The translations under genes were made by a program, and so were the position numbers. A stretch of DNA of 64,000 bases from Agapanthus africanus (Eukaryota > Streptophyta > Magnoliopsida > Asparagales > Amaryllidaceae), in contig CM057350.1 in assembly GCA_030015575.1 (NCBI GenBank), positions 522,838,959-522,902,958 of the forward strand, in the 5' to 3' direction. Under the pieces are notes generated by a model. It was not told the origin of the DNA, made no database searches, and saw only the letters and a program-made list of their open reading frames with translations. Positions within the stretch are counted from its first letter, which is position 1; each line of letters starts with the position of its first letter. Shown piece by piece: positions 11,848 to 21,519 of this stretch.

Positions 11848-12170
11848 GACACGTGTCGCGCAGCGCAGCGCTTGCGCAACTGTGCAGACACGTGTCGCGC
11901 AGTGCAATGCTTGCGCGGCTGTGCTTCCGCAGATACGCGTCCTGCAGCGCAGCGCTTGCGCAGCTGTGCCTGCGCAACCGCGCAGACACGCATCCTGCAG
12001 CGCAGCGCTTGTGCAGCTGTGCCTGCACAACCGCACAGACACGTGTGGCGCAGCGCAGCGCTTGCGCACCTGAAGCGTTGCTTCCTTTTGTCTTTTAATA
12101 GAGCTTTGCTCTGATTGGGCGCGCTGCCTCGGGCGCTGCGTTGATGCATCAGCGCCTGACACGTGGCGCG
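11848..12170. promoter_or_regulatory. Tandem G-box/ABRE-like array in the U3 (lower copy)
   Basis: GC-rich units of about 39 to 60 bases built around GACACGTGTC followed by GCGCAGCGCAGCGCTTGCGC. CACGTG is the plant G-box, and ACGTGTC is the core bound by ABA-response bZIP factors. The array lies 185 to 520 bases upstream of the TATA box on the element's strand, an enhancer position. Several units here have lost the palindrome by CpG-type changes, whereas the upper copy keeps more. Confidence 0.7.
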
Positions 12171-12322
12171 TTGCGCGCAGCGCAAAGAATCTGAAGTGTT
12201 GCTTCATTTATTAAAGTTTAAGTTTTCAAAGCAAAGCTTTGCTCTGATTGGGGGAAGATGAAGCGTTGCTTCATCTCCCGTCTTGGAATTTGAACAGAGC
12301 TTTGCACTGATTAGGGTAAACA

Positions 12323-12334
12323 AATGCCCCCCCA
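12323..12334 (-). other. Polypurine tract of the Tat element
   Basis: On the minus strand GGGGGGGCATT sits directly against the start of the 3' LTR, the expected primer for plus-strand synthesis. Confidence 0.8.
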
Positions 12335-12992
12335 CCGTTGCTCTTATGTGGCCCCAAATGCGAGCGCAACGGTGGAAGAATTCCAACCTGTTGCGGCAAC
12401 TTTTGGAAGTTGAAAGGGCACCTGATGCCTATAAATAGGACCTTTGGTCCTGCACAGATGATTATCATCTTTAAAATTTTCATTTTCAGAAACTTCAGAG
12501 CTTTGCTCTTGCCTTCAAGAACTCCTCGAGTTAGATTTTCCTAAACAAAAACTATTTAAGTAAGAACTAGTCTTGAATTAAATCAATCTTAATTAATAGA
12601 GCTTTGCTCTCATAGATCTTTGATCTAAAGAAAATCCTTTTGGGGTTTCACCAAATAGAGCCTTGCTCTCAGGAATCTGTTTCAGGGTTTCTTAACCCAT
12701 GAACAGAACCTTGCATCTTTGGCAAAACATAGACCTCTTTGATCTAAAAAAAAAGATGAACTCTCAAGAGTTCGAATATGGATAATGAAGATTAAAAATG
12801 GAGTTTTGTATTTAATGGATTATATCATCTTTTAATAGTAATGATCTCAAAGCCCTCGGGGGGGATTTCTTTAAATTCCCCTTATTAGGATTTTGACAGT
12901 CACTCCTGTTTGCAGAGCATTGCTCTTAAGGAGTTTAACTCTCTGTGCTTTTTCTCATTGCTGATCTTCCAATGCTGTTTCCTTCAGGCATT
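12323..12992 (+). promoter_or_regulatory. Hairpin-rich upstream region of the Tat antisense frame, with TATA box
   Basis: CTATAAATAG at 12429-12438 is a canonical plant TATA box on the plus strand, opposite to the element. About 560 bases later the ATG of the antisense frame follows a pyrimidine tract ending TTTCCTTCAG (to 12987), which resembles a splice acceptor. The interval holds many hairpins: CCACCGTTGC/GCAACGGTGG (12332-12375), AGGACC-TTT-GGTCCT (12437-12451), AGATGA-TTA-TCATCT (12456-12470), TAGATC-TTT-GATCTA (12613-12627), GAACTCT-CA-AGAGTTC (12758-12773), and AGAGC-NNN-GCTCT at 12497, 12598, 12657 and 12914. Promoter function and splicing are inferences. Confidence 0.6.
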
Positions 12993-13212
12993 ATGGCGGT
13001 GCGTCTATACAGTCTGCATGAATTCATCACCTACGAGGATATCCGTGTACAGGGCCGTCAGCAAAACCAAGAGTTTATGGATGCCCAGTGTGCGGACGTC
13101 ATGGGTCGTCTGAACGCACGTGTTGGTTGGCTGCTCCCCCGCCGCTCTGCTCTCTTGAAAGTCGTGCTGGGAGCCATTTGGAGAGCACTCCCGGGGTTCC
13201 ACGATGCCCTAC
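12993..13212 (+). pseudogene. Antisense open frame of the Tat element, first part
   Basis: Begins ATGGCGGTGCG and reads about 73 codons (MAVRLYSLHEFITYED at the start, then a basic, hydrophobic stretch with two prolines). It is interrupted at 13212 by copia C2 with its CCTAC duplication; coding-like sequence continues at 33986. No known domain recognised. Extra open frames on the opposite strand between pol and the 3' LTR are known in Tat-lineage elements such as maize Grande, and the position here matches. Fossil: split by insertion. Confidence 0.6.
13208..13212. repeat. Target site duplication CCTAC, left copy (C2 into Tat)
   Basis: CCTAC here and at 33981-33985 flank C2 exactly. Confidence 0.95.
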
Positions 13213-14833
13213 TATAAGTCCACGTTGCCCACCCCGGTACTTGCGGGGAGGCGGAAAACGGAATAAAAATCGAATTTTTATGAACTTAGGCAACATGGAC
13301 TAGACTATGAAGGATCTTTCCTAAACAAAAACAAGCTAAAGCTAACTAGAAACTAGCTAAGTGCTAGAAAGGTTATACCTTGGGCTTTATGTCCTTCTCT
13401 CCTTGCTCTTTGGAGTGGTGGAAAGAGGTCACCTTTGTCGTCTTCTCCCGTCAAAGAATGATCCACCCGAAAGCCTCAACCTTTGGCTTCAACTCCAAGC
13501 TAGAAGTAACTAGGGTGCAAGAAGTGCTAATCCTTGAACCCTAGATGAGAGTAGAGATTATCAAGAGAAGGTTTTTCGCAAGCTCAAGTGTTTCTCAACA
13601 CATGAGAGGGGAGAGCTTGAGGGAGAGGAAGAACAAGAGAGAGAATGTGAATAATAGAATGAGAGAATAATATGAAGCATTCTCTCATATATGTGAATTA
13701 TTGTAATTAGATAATTAGTGAGATAATTGTCATGGCTAAATCAAGACATGACCATTATCATTTCATTTTTAATGCAAATTGCAAGGATCAAAGAGCATCT
13801 TCCAAATGAAATGATGATGGTCAAAGTGTCAACCAAGGTCAACATGTCAAGAAGGTCAAATGGTCAACAACCATAACCATGCACAATTATTAAACTAATA
13901 TCAATTAACAATAATACACACATAAGCATTAGGGTTAATAAAATGACAATAGTCATTAACCCTAATCAAAGTCCTCTCCCTCTGTCTCAAGCAACTGTGC
14001 ATACGCACCCGTATTCGTGATCCGAGGAACACGAATACAATGAGAAAAACCAATCCCAAATCATATACTAGGATCCGGCTTAAACCAAAGCCCGCTAGTA
14101 TAAGCTGTTCGGACAGCAAACGTGCATAAGTGCGCGGATGTGAACGAACCCTGTCGCAAAACCATGCGACCTCTACTCATTTTGCCTAAAGGCGAATAGC
14201 TCTCTGTGTGGGACTCTAAAGACTCGACACTACGCTGGCAGTGGGTTTAACCACAGACCGCAAGCGGCACTAGCTGTACGTAACGGTCTCCAGGTAGATG
14301 TCGATAAGAAGACTGACGTGGTGAACCCCATCTGAACTCCTTCTGAGCCTGTATGTGACAATCTCCGTACAGTTCGGTCTGTTCGTCTGATACATCGCAT
14401 GGCGGGCCTAGGGGAGCGGTGAAACGTCAGTCCCCTAATAGCGGTATAAGTCGTGTCGGAGTGTAGCCCAGAACACCCTGAGATAACACTAGAAACCTAC
14501 CAGTATATCTCGCTTGGCCTGGCCACGGACTACTCGTGTAATGGCTCTCCTGGACACAGCTCGATGTCAACCCCCAATACCGGGAGAGACGAATCCTATC
14601 TAACCGTCACTGCCTCCAAGTGCTTCGGGACTGCACCCAAATACTACCTGTTTGCACGACTCCTTTGAGCCGTGGTAGGGTAGCAATCAAAATGCAGTGG
14701 GAACACACTCGAGGCGAAGTGACAGTGTCAAGTCAGCGGACTAAGCTGTACTCATGTCACCTGGGAACTGATAACTGACGATAGGTATAATACCAACCAA
14801 CAGTTCCCGACGAGTCCTGTCCAGTGTACTCGT
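13213..14833 (-). repeat. 3' LTR of C2, first segment
   Basis: Matches 31938-33558 of the other C2 LTR; interrupted at CTCGT by C1 and continued at 25473-25894. The two segments add to 2043 bases, exactly the length of the intact copy. No gene. Confidence 0.93.
14829..14833. repeat. Target site duplication CTCGT, left copy (C1 into C2)
   Basis: CTCGT here and at 25468-25472 flank C1 exactly; in the intact C2 LTR a single related CTCAT stands near 33554. Confidence 0.95.
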
Positions 14834-16927
14834 TGTAAGGTTAGTATAGCACCCAATGAAGAGTTTTGAAGCATCACATGACCCAAAGTTTTAATTTTTA
14901 AGGTGCTAAACTAACATGCAAAGGATAGATCCTAGAAAATTAGGGTTTACTAAACTTAAAGCTAACAAAAGTTAGGGTTTGAAGGCTACAACCTTTGTAG
15001 CTCCCATTTTTGCTTCGCTCCTTAGGCTCTTTAGTGTTGAAACGAGGTCCTCTTGAACTCCCCTTGTGTCCACGATGATCCACCGCGGAGATATCCGTCC
15101 AAGCTCGCTACTTCGTCAAATCGAAGATAACACTCTAAACGAAACGGCTAAGCTTGTGTAGAATGTTGTTGTGGCTTTGGATCTCACTTCAAAAACCTTT
15201 CTTTTGTTGTGTTTCACTCACTAGAAAAGAACTAGAGAGAAGAAGATGAAGGAGGATGAAAATGGTGGCTTTTTCTTTCAAGAGATAAAATGATAACCAT
15301 TAGGTTAACTTGCAAAAGAAAATAAATATCACTATATATATTTAATCCTTCTTGACTCTAACCATGATTAAATGATGGATGATTAATTTAACTTGGGTTT
15401 AGAATGATAAAGGAAAAGATAACCATGGTTTAGTGGTGGGTGAGAATGGTTAGGTTAAAAGAAGCATGTAGAAACTAGCATAATTATCCTTTCCTTTTCA
15501 TTTTCCTTTTAAAACCAAAATTAAATAATTATCCATTGTATAATCTATGGTGTGAGGCTTATATTGCCACCATTTCCATATATAATCAACTATGATAGTT
15601 TGATGTATGTATGTGTACATGTATGCACATCTATATGTGCATAAAACTAGAAAAGAAGAAAGAAACACATGCATGCATGCATACATCCATCAAACCCTAG
15701 AAAGGTTTCAAGTGAGATAACTTATGGTTAAATGATAAATCAACACTTGATTTATCAATCCGGTCATATCTCATACGACCCCACCAAAAGCAATTCACCC
15801 GATCAATGTTCGGTATCATATACGCATATTTCAATCGGGTGCATGCGCATATCGCATATGCGCACCACAACGTTTCGCCTGGACTGGGTAACTCCTCTGT
15901 GGGACTCTAAGACTCGTCAATACGCCGGCAGAGGGTAATGATCATATCAAGTGCCCTCAGGCCGCAAGCGGTCAGCTAAACGTAACGGCCACCCGGGTAT
16001 TGAGCGATCAGAAGACAACAAGCGAACCTGCTACAACTCCCGTCGAGCCATCCGGCAACACTACCGTACAGTCCGGTCTCTTCGTCAGATATGCTGCATA
16101 TCGAGCCTAGGGATGGTCACGTCGACCCCAATAACTCAATAAGTCGTGTCGGTGAATGGTCTATAACAGATCGAGAAACTACTGATAACACTTATCAGCA
16201 AATCTCAGCAGCCCTGGCCAGGGACTTGATGTTATAACCAGTCGAGCACAGCACAGCATCAACTCCCAATACCGGGAGAGACGAAACCCCTCCTATCGCT
16301 CATCGTCTTCGTATGTCTCGGGACTGTACCCAACGGCCACCTGTTTGCACGACTCAGTAGAGCCGTGGTAGGGTGGCAATCAAAGTACAGTGGGAGAACA
16401 CACAAGACTCCATGACGATCTCGGGTCTACAGACTAACCTGTACCAGTGTCGCCTGAGAACTGCTATTCGACGATAGATATAATTCCATATAGGAGTTCT
16501 CGGCGAGTCCGTCCAGTGTACCCAGTCACCACTGAGCACCCGTATATGATCTTGATGTCAAACATCGACGAATGTGGGAACATCCATCGCCCATCACATG
16601 GGTCTAGTATCATATACGCTAGTCTACTCTGGTATATCGATGCCCCGTCTCGATACACCTCCGACTAGGGACATTTCAGGATATGCTTATAGACTACAGA
16701 TGTCCCACTAGTATGATCTCCATCATAATCAGAGTAGTCAAGCCAATATCCTTAGGGCTTTATCAGCATGTATGAATGAATAAAAGCATGATCAAATCAA
16801 CATGTCAGATAAAGAGAAACCAGATAGCATACTATCATGTCGAGCAAGAATGCAAACTGAATATATATACATGTATAGATACATCAACTATCACATAATG
16901 GCCTCTAGGGCATACATATATCCAATA
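14834..16927 (-). repeat. 3' LTR of C1
   Basis: Near-identical to 23374-25467. It contains palindromes TATGCACAT/ATGTGCATA (near 15624-15645) and TGCGCATAT-CGC-ATATGCGCA (near 15844-15864). Parts of its right half are recognisably related to the C2 LTR (for example the segment around GAGCCGTGGTAGGGT), so C1 and C2 are sister subfamilies. Confidence 0.95.
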
Positions 16928-16941
16928 ATCTCCCACTTGCA

Positions 16942-19900
16942 CTAAGGCCAGTTATTGGCGTATCTCATACCCAACATCTCAAAAAGTCGCTCATGCTGCG
17001 GCTGAGGGAGGGCCTTGGTGAATGGATCCGCGGCGTTGTTCTTTGTGTCAACTCTGTTAATCTCGATCTCGCGGCGATCTACAATCTCCCGGATCAAATG
17101 AAAGCGCCTCAGGATGTGTCTGGACCGCTGATGGGATCTGGGTTCCTTGGCTAACGCCATCGCCCTATTATTGTCACAATACAAAGGTATTGGATCAATA
17201 ATGGTTGGAACTACTCCTAGCTCCGAGACGAACTTCTTCATCCAGACGGCTTCCTTGGCGGCATCATTTGCAGCAATGTACTCAGCTTCCATCGTAGAGT
17301 CTGCAACGGTATCCTGTTTGGAACTCTTCCAACTTACCGCCCCTCCATTGAGGGTAAATACAAACCCTGAGATAGATTTGCTGTCATCCTTATCGCTCTG
17401 GAAGCTCGAATCGGTAAAGGCCTCCATTTGGAGATCTTTATTACCATACACCAAGAACAATTCTTTAGTCCTTCGTAAGTACTTAAGAATGTTCTTCACA
17501 GCTGTCCAGTGGTTCTCCCCTGGGTTGGATTGATACCTGCTTACAACACTAAGTGCATAAGCTACATCTGGGCGTGTACATAACATCGCATACATTATAG
17601 ACCCTACTGCCGAAGCATAAGGTATAATGCTCATGCGAGCTCTCTCTTCATCGGTCTTTGGACAAGAATCCTTGGAGAGAGTGACTCCATGGCAAGCGGG
17701 TAAGGCACCCCGCTTGGAGTCTTCCATACTAAACCTCTTTAGGATGGTGTTGATGTACCTGGTTTGGGACAATCCCAATAACTTTTTGGATCTATCTCTA
17801 TAGATCCTTATGCCCAGGATGTATGTGGCATCACCCAGGTCCTTCATGGAGAACCTCAGTGATAAGAATGATTTGACCGACTGTAGCATAGAAATATCAT
17901 TTCCTATCAGAAGAATGTCATCCACGTACAATACGAGGAATGTGACAGCTCTTCCTACAGCCTTCCTATAAACACAAGGTTCATCTGGATTTTTGATGAA
18001 ATCAAACTCTTTGATAACATCATCGAAACAGATGTTCCAACTCCGTGATGCCTGCTTTAACCCATATATGGATTTAAGCAATCTACATGCTTTCTCGCTG
18101 CTCCCACTGTCAATGAAGCCCTCTGGCTGATCCATATAAACACATTCTTCTAAATCTCCATTTAGAAATGCTGTTTTAACGTCCATCTGCCAGATTTCAT
18201 AGTCGTAGTGAGCAGCAATAGCAAGTAGGATCCGAATAGATTTAAGCATGGCTACGGGCGAAAAAGTTTCGTCATAGTCCAAACCTGGTCTTTGACGAAA
18301 ACCTTTCGCCACAAGTCTCGCCTTATAGGTCTCTACCTGCCCATCCACACCAATCTTTCTTTTAAAGATCCATTTGCACCCTACAGGTTTTACCCCAGGG
18401 GGTACAACGTCCAAAGTCCATACTTTGTTGGTGTACATAGACTCCATTTCGGATCTCATGGCATCCAGCCACTTCACAGAGTCACCACTCATGATAGCTT
18501 GCTGAAAACTGGTAGGATCATCATCTTCCATGATACAGTCTTCTCTGTCACCATCAATGAGGAAACCGTAGTACCTCTCCGGTGGGCGAGAAGTCCTACC
18601 AGACCTACGGAGTGGCCGAGGTTCTTCAGTTTCTGTTGCAACAGCCGGTTCAACCAAATCGTCATTTGTAGTTTGTGTCTCCAGAACCTCTTCTAGATCT
18701 ACTACCTTGCCATCATCTCTATCTGTGAAAAACTCTTTTTCCAAGAATGTGGCATACTGAGAAACAAACACTTTTTGTTCCTCTTTGTGGTAGAACAGAT
18801 ACCCATAAGAATTCTTTGGATATCCCACAAAGTTACACATGACTGACCGTGTCTCGAGTTTGTCCGGATTCTGCTTTTTAACATAGGCCGGGCAACCCCA
18901 AATCTTAATTCTTTTAAGAGATGGTCTCTTCCCATTCCATATCTCATATGGCGTGGTAGATACGGCTTTGGTTGGAACCCTGTTTAGCAGAAACGCCGCA
19001 GTCTCCAATGCATACCCCCAAAACGAGACTGGTAACTCAGCGTCACTCATCATGGACCGGACCATATCTAATAGGGTCCTATTCCGTCGTTCTGACACAC
19101 CGTTGTGCTGTGGTGTGTAAGGCGGAGTGAGCTGAGAGAGAATCCCATTCTCTTTTAGGAAGTTTGCAAATTCTGTACTGAGATACTCACCACCTCGATC
19201 TGATCGAAGCATCTTAATATTCAAGCCGGTTTGTTTTTCTACTTCTTGTTTATATTCAACGAACTTCTCGAAAGCGTCGGACTTGTGCTTTAATAAAAAT
19301 ACATGACCGAATCTTGAGAAATCATCGGTGAATGTAATGAAGTATGAAAAACCGCCTCTAGCCTGTGTAGACATAGGCCCACATACATCACTATGTATGA
19401 GGCCCAGGAGCTGAGTAGCTCTTTCTCCGTGTCCTGTAAACGGAGTTTTGGTCATTTTACCCTTGATACAAGACTGGCAAGTCGCATAGGATTTATATTC
19501 AAAAGAGTTTAAATATCCATCTTTATGTAACTTGTTTAGTCTTGTTTCGTTAATATGACCAAGTCTACAGTGCCAAAGAAAAGCTTCATTTAATTCTGAA
19601 AGTTTTCTTTTATTAGTGTGTTGTATACTGAAAACTGTGTGTTGATTTAGGACATATATTCCGTTATTAAGTGTACCATACCCAACCAACATTTGATTTA
19701 GGTGAATGTTCATAACATTGTTCTGCAACACAAAATTATATCCTTCATTGTCCAACAAAGATACGGATATTATATTACATAGCATATCAGGTACAAAATA
19801 ACATGGATTCAAAATCAAAATACATCCAGACGGCAACCCCAAGTGATACTCTCCCACTGCGACTGTATGTACATTGGAACCATTTCCAACGCGGAGAGTA

Positions 19901-20868
19901 TGGTCACCTGTCTTCAAAACCTTGCTATTTCTCAGCCCCTGCATAGAATTGCAAATGTGAGAACCTGAACCGGTATCCAATACCCAGGAAGCAGAGTTTA
20001 TAGAAAAACAGTTTTCAGTCACAAACGCACCTGAAGCAGAAGCATCACCATGCTTCTTCTTAAGACTTAGGTACTCAGTGCAGTTGCGCTTCCAATGTCC
20101 TGTCTTGTGGCAATGAAAACACTCGCCTTTCCCTGGGTCTCCAGCCGTGGACTTTCCCTTTCCCTTCACCTTTTTGACTCCGCCCTTAGGATTAGTGGGT
20201 TTCTTCTTTTTCTTTCCCTTGGCCTTAGCTTTCGGGCGAGAAGAAGAAGACTGTCCAATCGTCATAACGGGAGTCTTTGCTGACTTCATAGTGCTCTCTG
20301 CACTCCTTAACATATTAAGGAGTTCAGGGAGGTCCTTCTCCATGCCATGCATGTTGAAGTTCACTATGAACTGAGCAAAGGTGGAGGGGAGGGACTGCAG
20401 AATAATATCTATATATTGTTCATTGTCCATAGTCCATCCGAGGTCCTCAAGCTCTTCCCTAAGAGCTATCATCTTCAAAACATGGTCTGCTACTGGTGTG
20501 CCAGGGGCCATCCGCATGTGAAACAGTTTCTTTGATGCCTCGTATCGTAATACGCGGGACTGCTCCCCATACAACTCCTTTGTATGGAGCAGTATCCCGT
20601 GAATGTCCATGTCCTCGTGCTGCTTTTGATGTGTGTTATCCATCGATGCAAGCGCGAGGCATGTGGCCGTGGCACAGTCAGCGTCCCATTTCTTGCGGAC
20701 TTCTATGTCCGCAACTGAGGATTTTGGGCCTGGGACGGGCGGGGCTGAAGCCGTGAGGACATATGATACTTTATCATAAGTCAAGGCGATCTTCAGATTC
20801 CTTAGCCAGTCTTTATAGTTGGTCCCATTCAGTTTGTTTTTATCTAGTAGAAGCTTAAGTCCAGTCAT
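16942..20868 (-). CDS. gag-pol polyprotein frame of copia C1
   Basis: A single 1308-residue frame in copia order. Gag with a UBN2-like region and a CCHC knuckle (CFHCHKTGHWKRNC, about residues 250-263) is followed by protease (VLDTGSGSH near 296-304). Next come integrase with its zinc-binding segment and catalytic core (about 430-680), reverse transcriptase (about 830-1070, with YVDD) and RNase H (about 1150-1290, with the DSSFQSD and AEYIA segments). It encodes the proteins for packaging, copying and inserting the element RNA. BARE-type elements have a similar length. It looks whole. Plus-strand open frames within it are shadows. Confidence 0.95.
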   Translation of the reverse strand: MTGLKLLLDKNKLNGTNYKDWLRNLKIALTYDKVSYVLTASAPPVPGPKSSVADIEVRKKWDADCATATCLALASMDNTHQKQHEDMDIHGILLHTKELYGEQSRVLRYEASKKLFHMRMAPGTPVADHVLKMIALREELEDLGWTMDNEQYIDIILQSLPSTFAQFIVNFNMHGMEKDLPELLNMLRSAESTMKSAKTPVMTIGQSSSSRPKAKAKGKKKKKPTNPKGGVKKVKGKGKSTAGDPGKGECFHCHKTGHWKRNCTEYLSLKKKHGDASASGAFVTENCFSINSASWVLDTGSGSHICNSMQGLRNSKVLKTGDHTLRVGNGSNVHTVAVGEYHLGLPSGCILILNPCYFVPDMLCNIISVSLLDNEGYNFVLQNNVMNIHLNQMLVGYGTLNNGIYVLNQHTVFSIQHTNKRKLSELNEAFLWHCRLGHINETRLNKLHKDGYLNSFEYKSYATCQSCIKGKMTKTPFTGHGERATQLLGLIHSDVCGPMSTQARGGFSYFITFTDDFSRFGHVFLLKHKSDAFEKFVEYKQEVEKQTGLNIKMLRSDRGGEYLSTEFANFLKENGILSQLTPPYTPQHNGVSERRNRTLLDMVRSMMSDAELPVSFWGYALETAAFLLNRVPTKAVSTTPYEIWNGKRPSLKRIKIWGCPAYVKKQNPDKLETRSVMCNFVGYPKNSYGYLFYHKEEQKVFVSQYATFLEKEFFTDRDDGKVVDLEEVLETQTTNDDLVEPAVATETEEPRPLRRSGRTSRPPERYYGFLIDGDREDCIMEDDDPTSFQQAIMSGDSVKWLDAMRSEMESMYTNKVWTLDVVPPGVKPVGCKWIFKRKIGVDGQVETYKARLVAKGFRQRPGLDYDETFSPVAMLKSIRILLAIAAHYDYEIWQMDVKTAFLNGDLEECVYMDQPEGFIDSGSSEKACRLLKSIYGLKQASRSWNICFDDVIKEFDFIKNPDEPCVYRKAVGRAVTFLVLYVDDILLIGNDISMLQSVKSFLSLRFSMKDLGDATYILGIRIYRDRSKKLLGLSQTRYINTILKRFSMEDSKRGALPACHGVTLSKDSCPKTDEERARMSIIPYASAVGSIMYAMLCTRPDVAYALSVVSRYQSNPGENHWTAVKNILKYLRRTKELFLVYGNKDLQMEAFTDSSFQSDKDDSKSISGFVFTLNGGAVSWKSSKQDTVADSTMEAEYIAANDAAKEAVWMKKFVSELGVVPTIIDPIPLYCDNNRAMALAKEPRSHQRSRHILRRFHLIREIVDRREIEINRVDTKNNAADPFTKALPQPQHERLFEMLGMRYANNWP

Positions 20869-21312
20869 TGGTATCTGCCATTAAGAGAGAGAAAAGAATA
20901 CACTCAGCGAAAGCTCTTGCATAGATTAGATTGGTTTATTATCTTGTCTAATCGATGTTTCCCACTGCTTTTTATCAAGTTTTTCTTTCAAACCTTAAAA
21001 AGAAAAGCTAGCCAGGATTAATTACAGTCTACAACTTCGCTAACCGTTCAGCCAGGCCAGTGTCGGTACTTTGAGGGAGGTTCCCCGTGCTTTCGCACGG
21101 ACCTAATTAGAGTAAACCTCGTTTTCCCTGAGGCGGAGCCCCGTTAACACCTTTCTAGACACCTAATGAGTTAGCTAATTGTAAACTGTAAAACTCTCCT
21201 AGGAGCAACTATTGCCCACAGTGGGATCGGGATCCAACCATCATATGGAAGGTATGCAATCTCATTGCAAATTTCAACACTTGAAATTCCCGATGTAATT
21301 TTTACCCCTAGC

Positions 21313-21519
21313 ACTTATGACCTTAACTATGGTCAACAAATCATAAGTACCAGTCAAGTTCTACCCGTCATTTCTTGATTAATTAGACCCACCCATATGA
21401 CCCTTAACTATGGTCAACAAAGTCGCATGAATGTCCTAATTAATCTGCATCATATGCAGTGTAGGAAGACATCACTTAGCTACCGTTCACTACGCGTTAA
21501 CTAAAGTCAACAAACGTAG
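21313..21519. repeat. Three hairpins with one conserved loop, C1 leader
   Basis: Stems ACTTATGA/TCATAAGT, CATATGAC/GTCGCATG and CTACG/CGTAG each enclose nearly the same 18 to 20 base loop. Stem sequence changes on both arms together while the loop stays. Confidence 0.75.

Larger units (their letters stand above)
9864..12322 (-). repeat. 3' LTR of the Tat element (lower copy)
   Basis: On the plus strand it runs from TGTTCCCCTC to GGGTAAACA; 2459 bases. It aligns with 53934-56534 and with the start of a third copy at 63691. Order on the element's own strand: U3 with hairpins and a G-box array (12322 to about 11850), TATA box (11651-11663), then R/U5 with more hairpins, a TTA microsatellite (11453-11476), a GGAC/GTCC micro-hairpin array (10399-10674) and three GC-rich hairpins near 10030-10120. 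No gene; the Arg/Cys/Ala-rich open frames are repeat shadows. Confidence 0.9.
11296..12322. repeat. Dense run of short hairpins in the Tat LTR
   Basis: Successive perfect stems with 2 to 5 base loops. Examples: AGTGC-TGG-GCACT (11296-11308), GAATCT-TTT-AGATTC (11319-11333), TTGATCT-AATTT-AGATCAA (11366-11384), AAAACAAG-TTCTT-CTTGTTTT (11387-11407), CAGATC-AAT-GATCTG (11502-11516), TTGGATC-TTT-GATCCAA (11732-11748), CTTCTGT-TTT-ACAGAAG (11752-11768), TTCTTGTT-TTT-AACAAGAA (11775-11793), AGCAAAGCTTTGCT (12230-12243) and GATGAAGC-GTT-GCTTCATC (12257-12275). Nearly every stem is different. The same set occurs in the other LTR. Confidence 0.85.

Noticed and set aside
11784-12207. Arg/Cys/Ala-rich open frames on both strands (also 55932-56419)
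   Set aside because: Shadows of the GC-rich G-box array; frames are open in several phases at once and change with unit number.
9864-13212. Possible integrated plant pararetrovirus (repeat-rich DNA with a promoter and a small frame)
   Set aside because: Exact target duplications, matching LTRs, an integrase domain and gypsy/Tat gene order show an LTR retrotransposon.
17147-17533. Plus-strand open frames within the copia gag-pol regions (also 18292-18696, 26243-26500, 29031-29371)
   Set aside because: Antisense shadows of a strong minus-strand coding region with clear domains.
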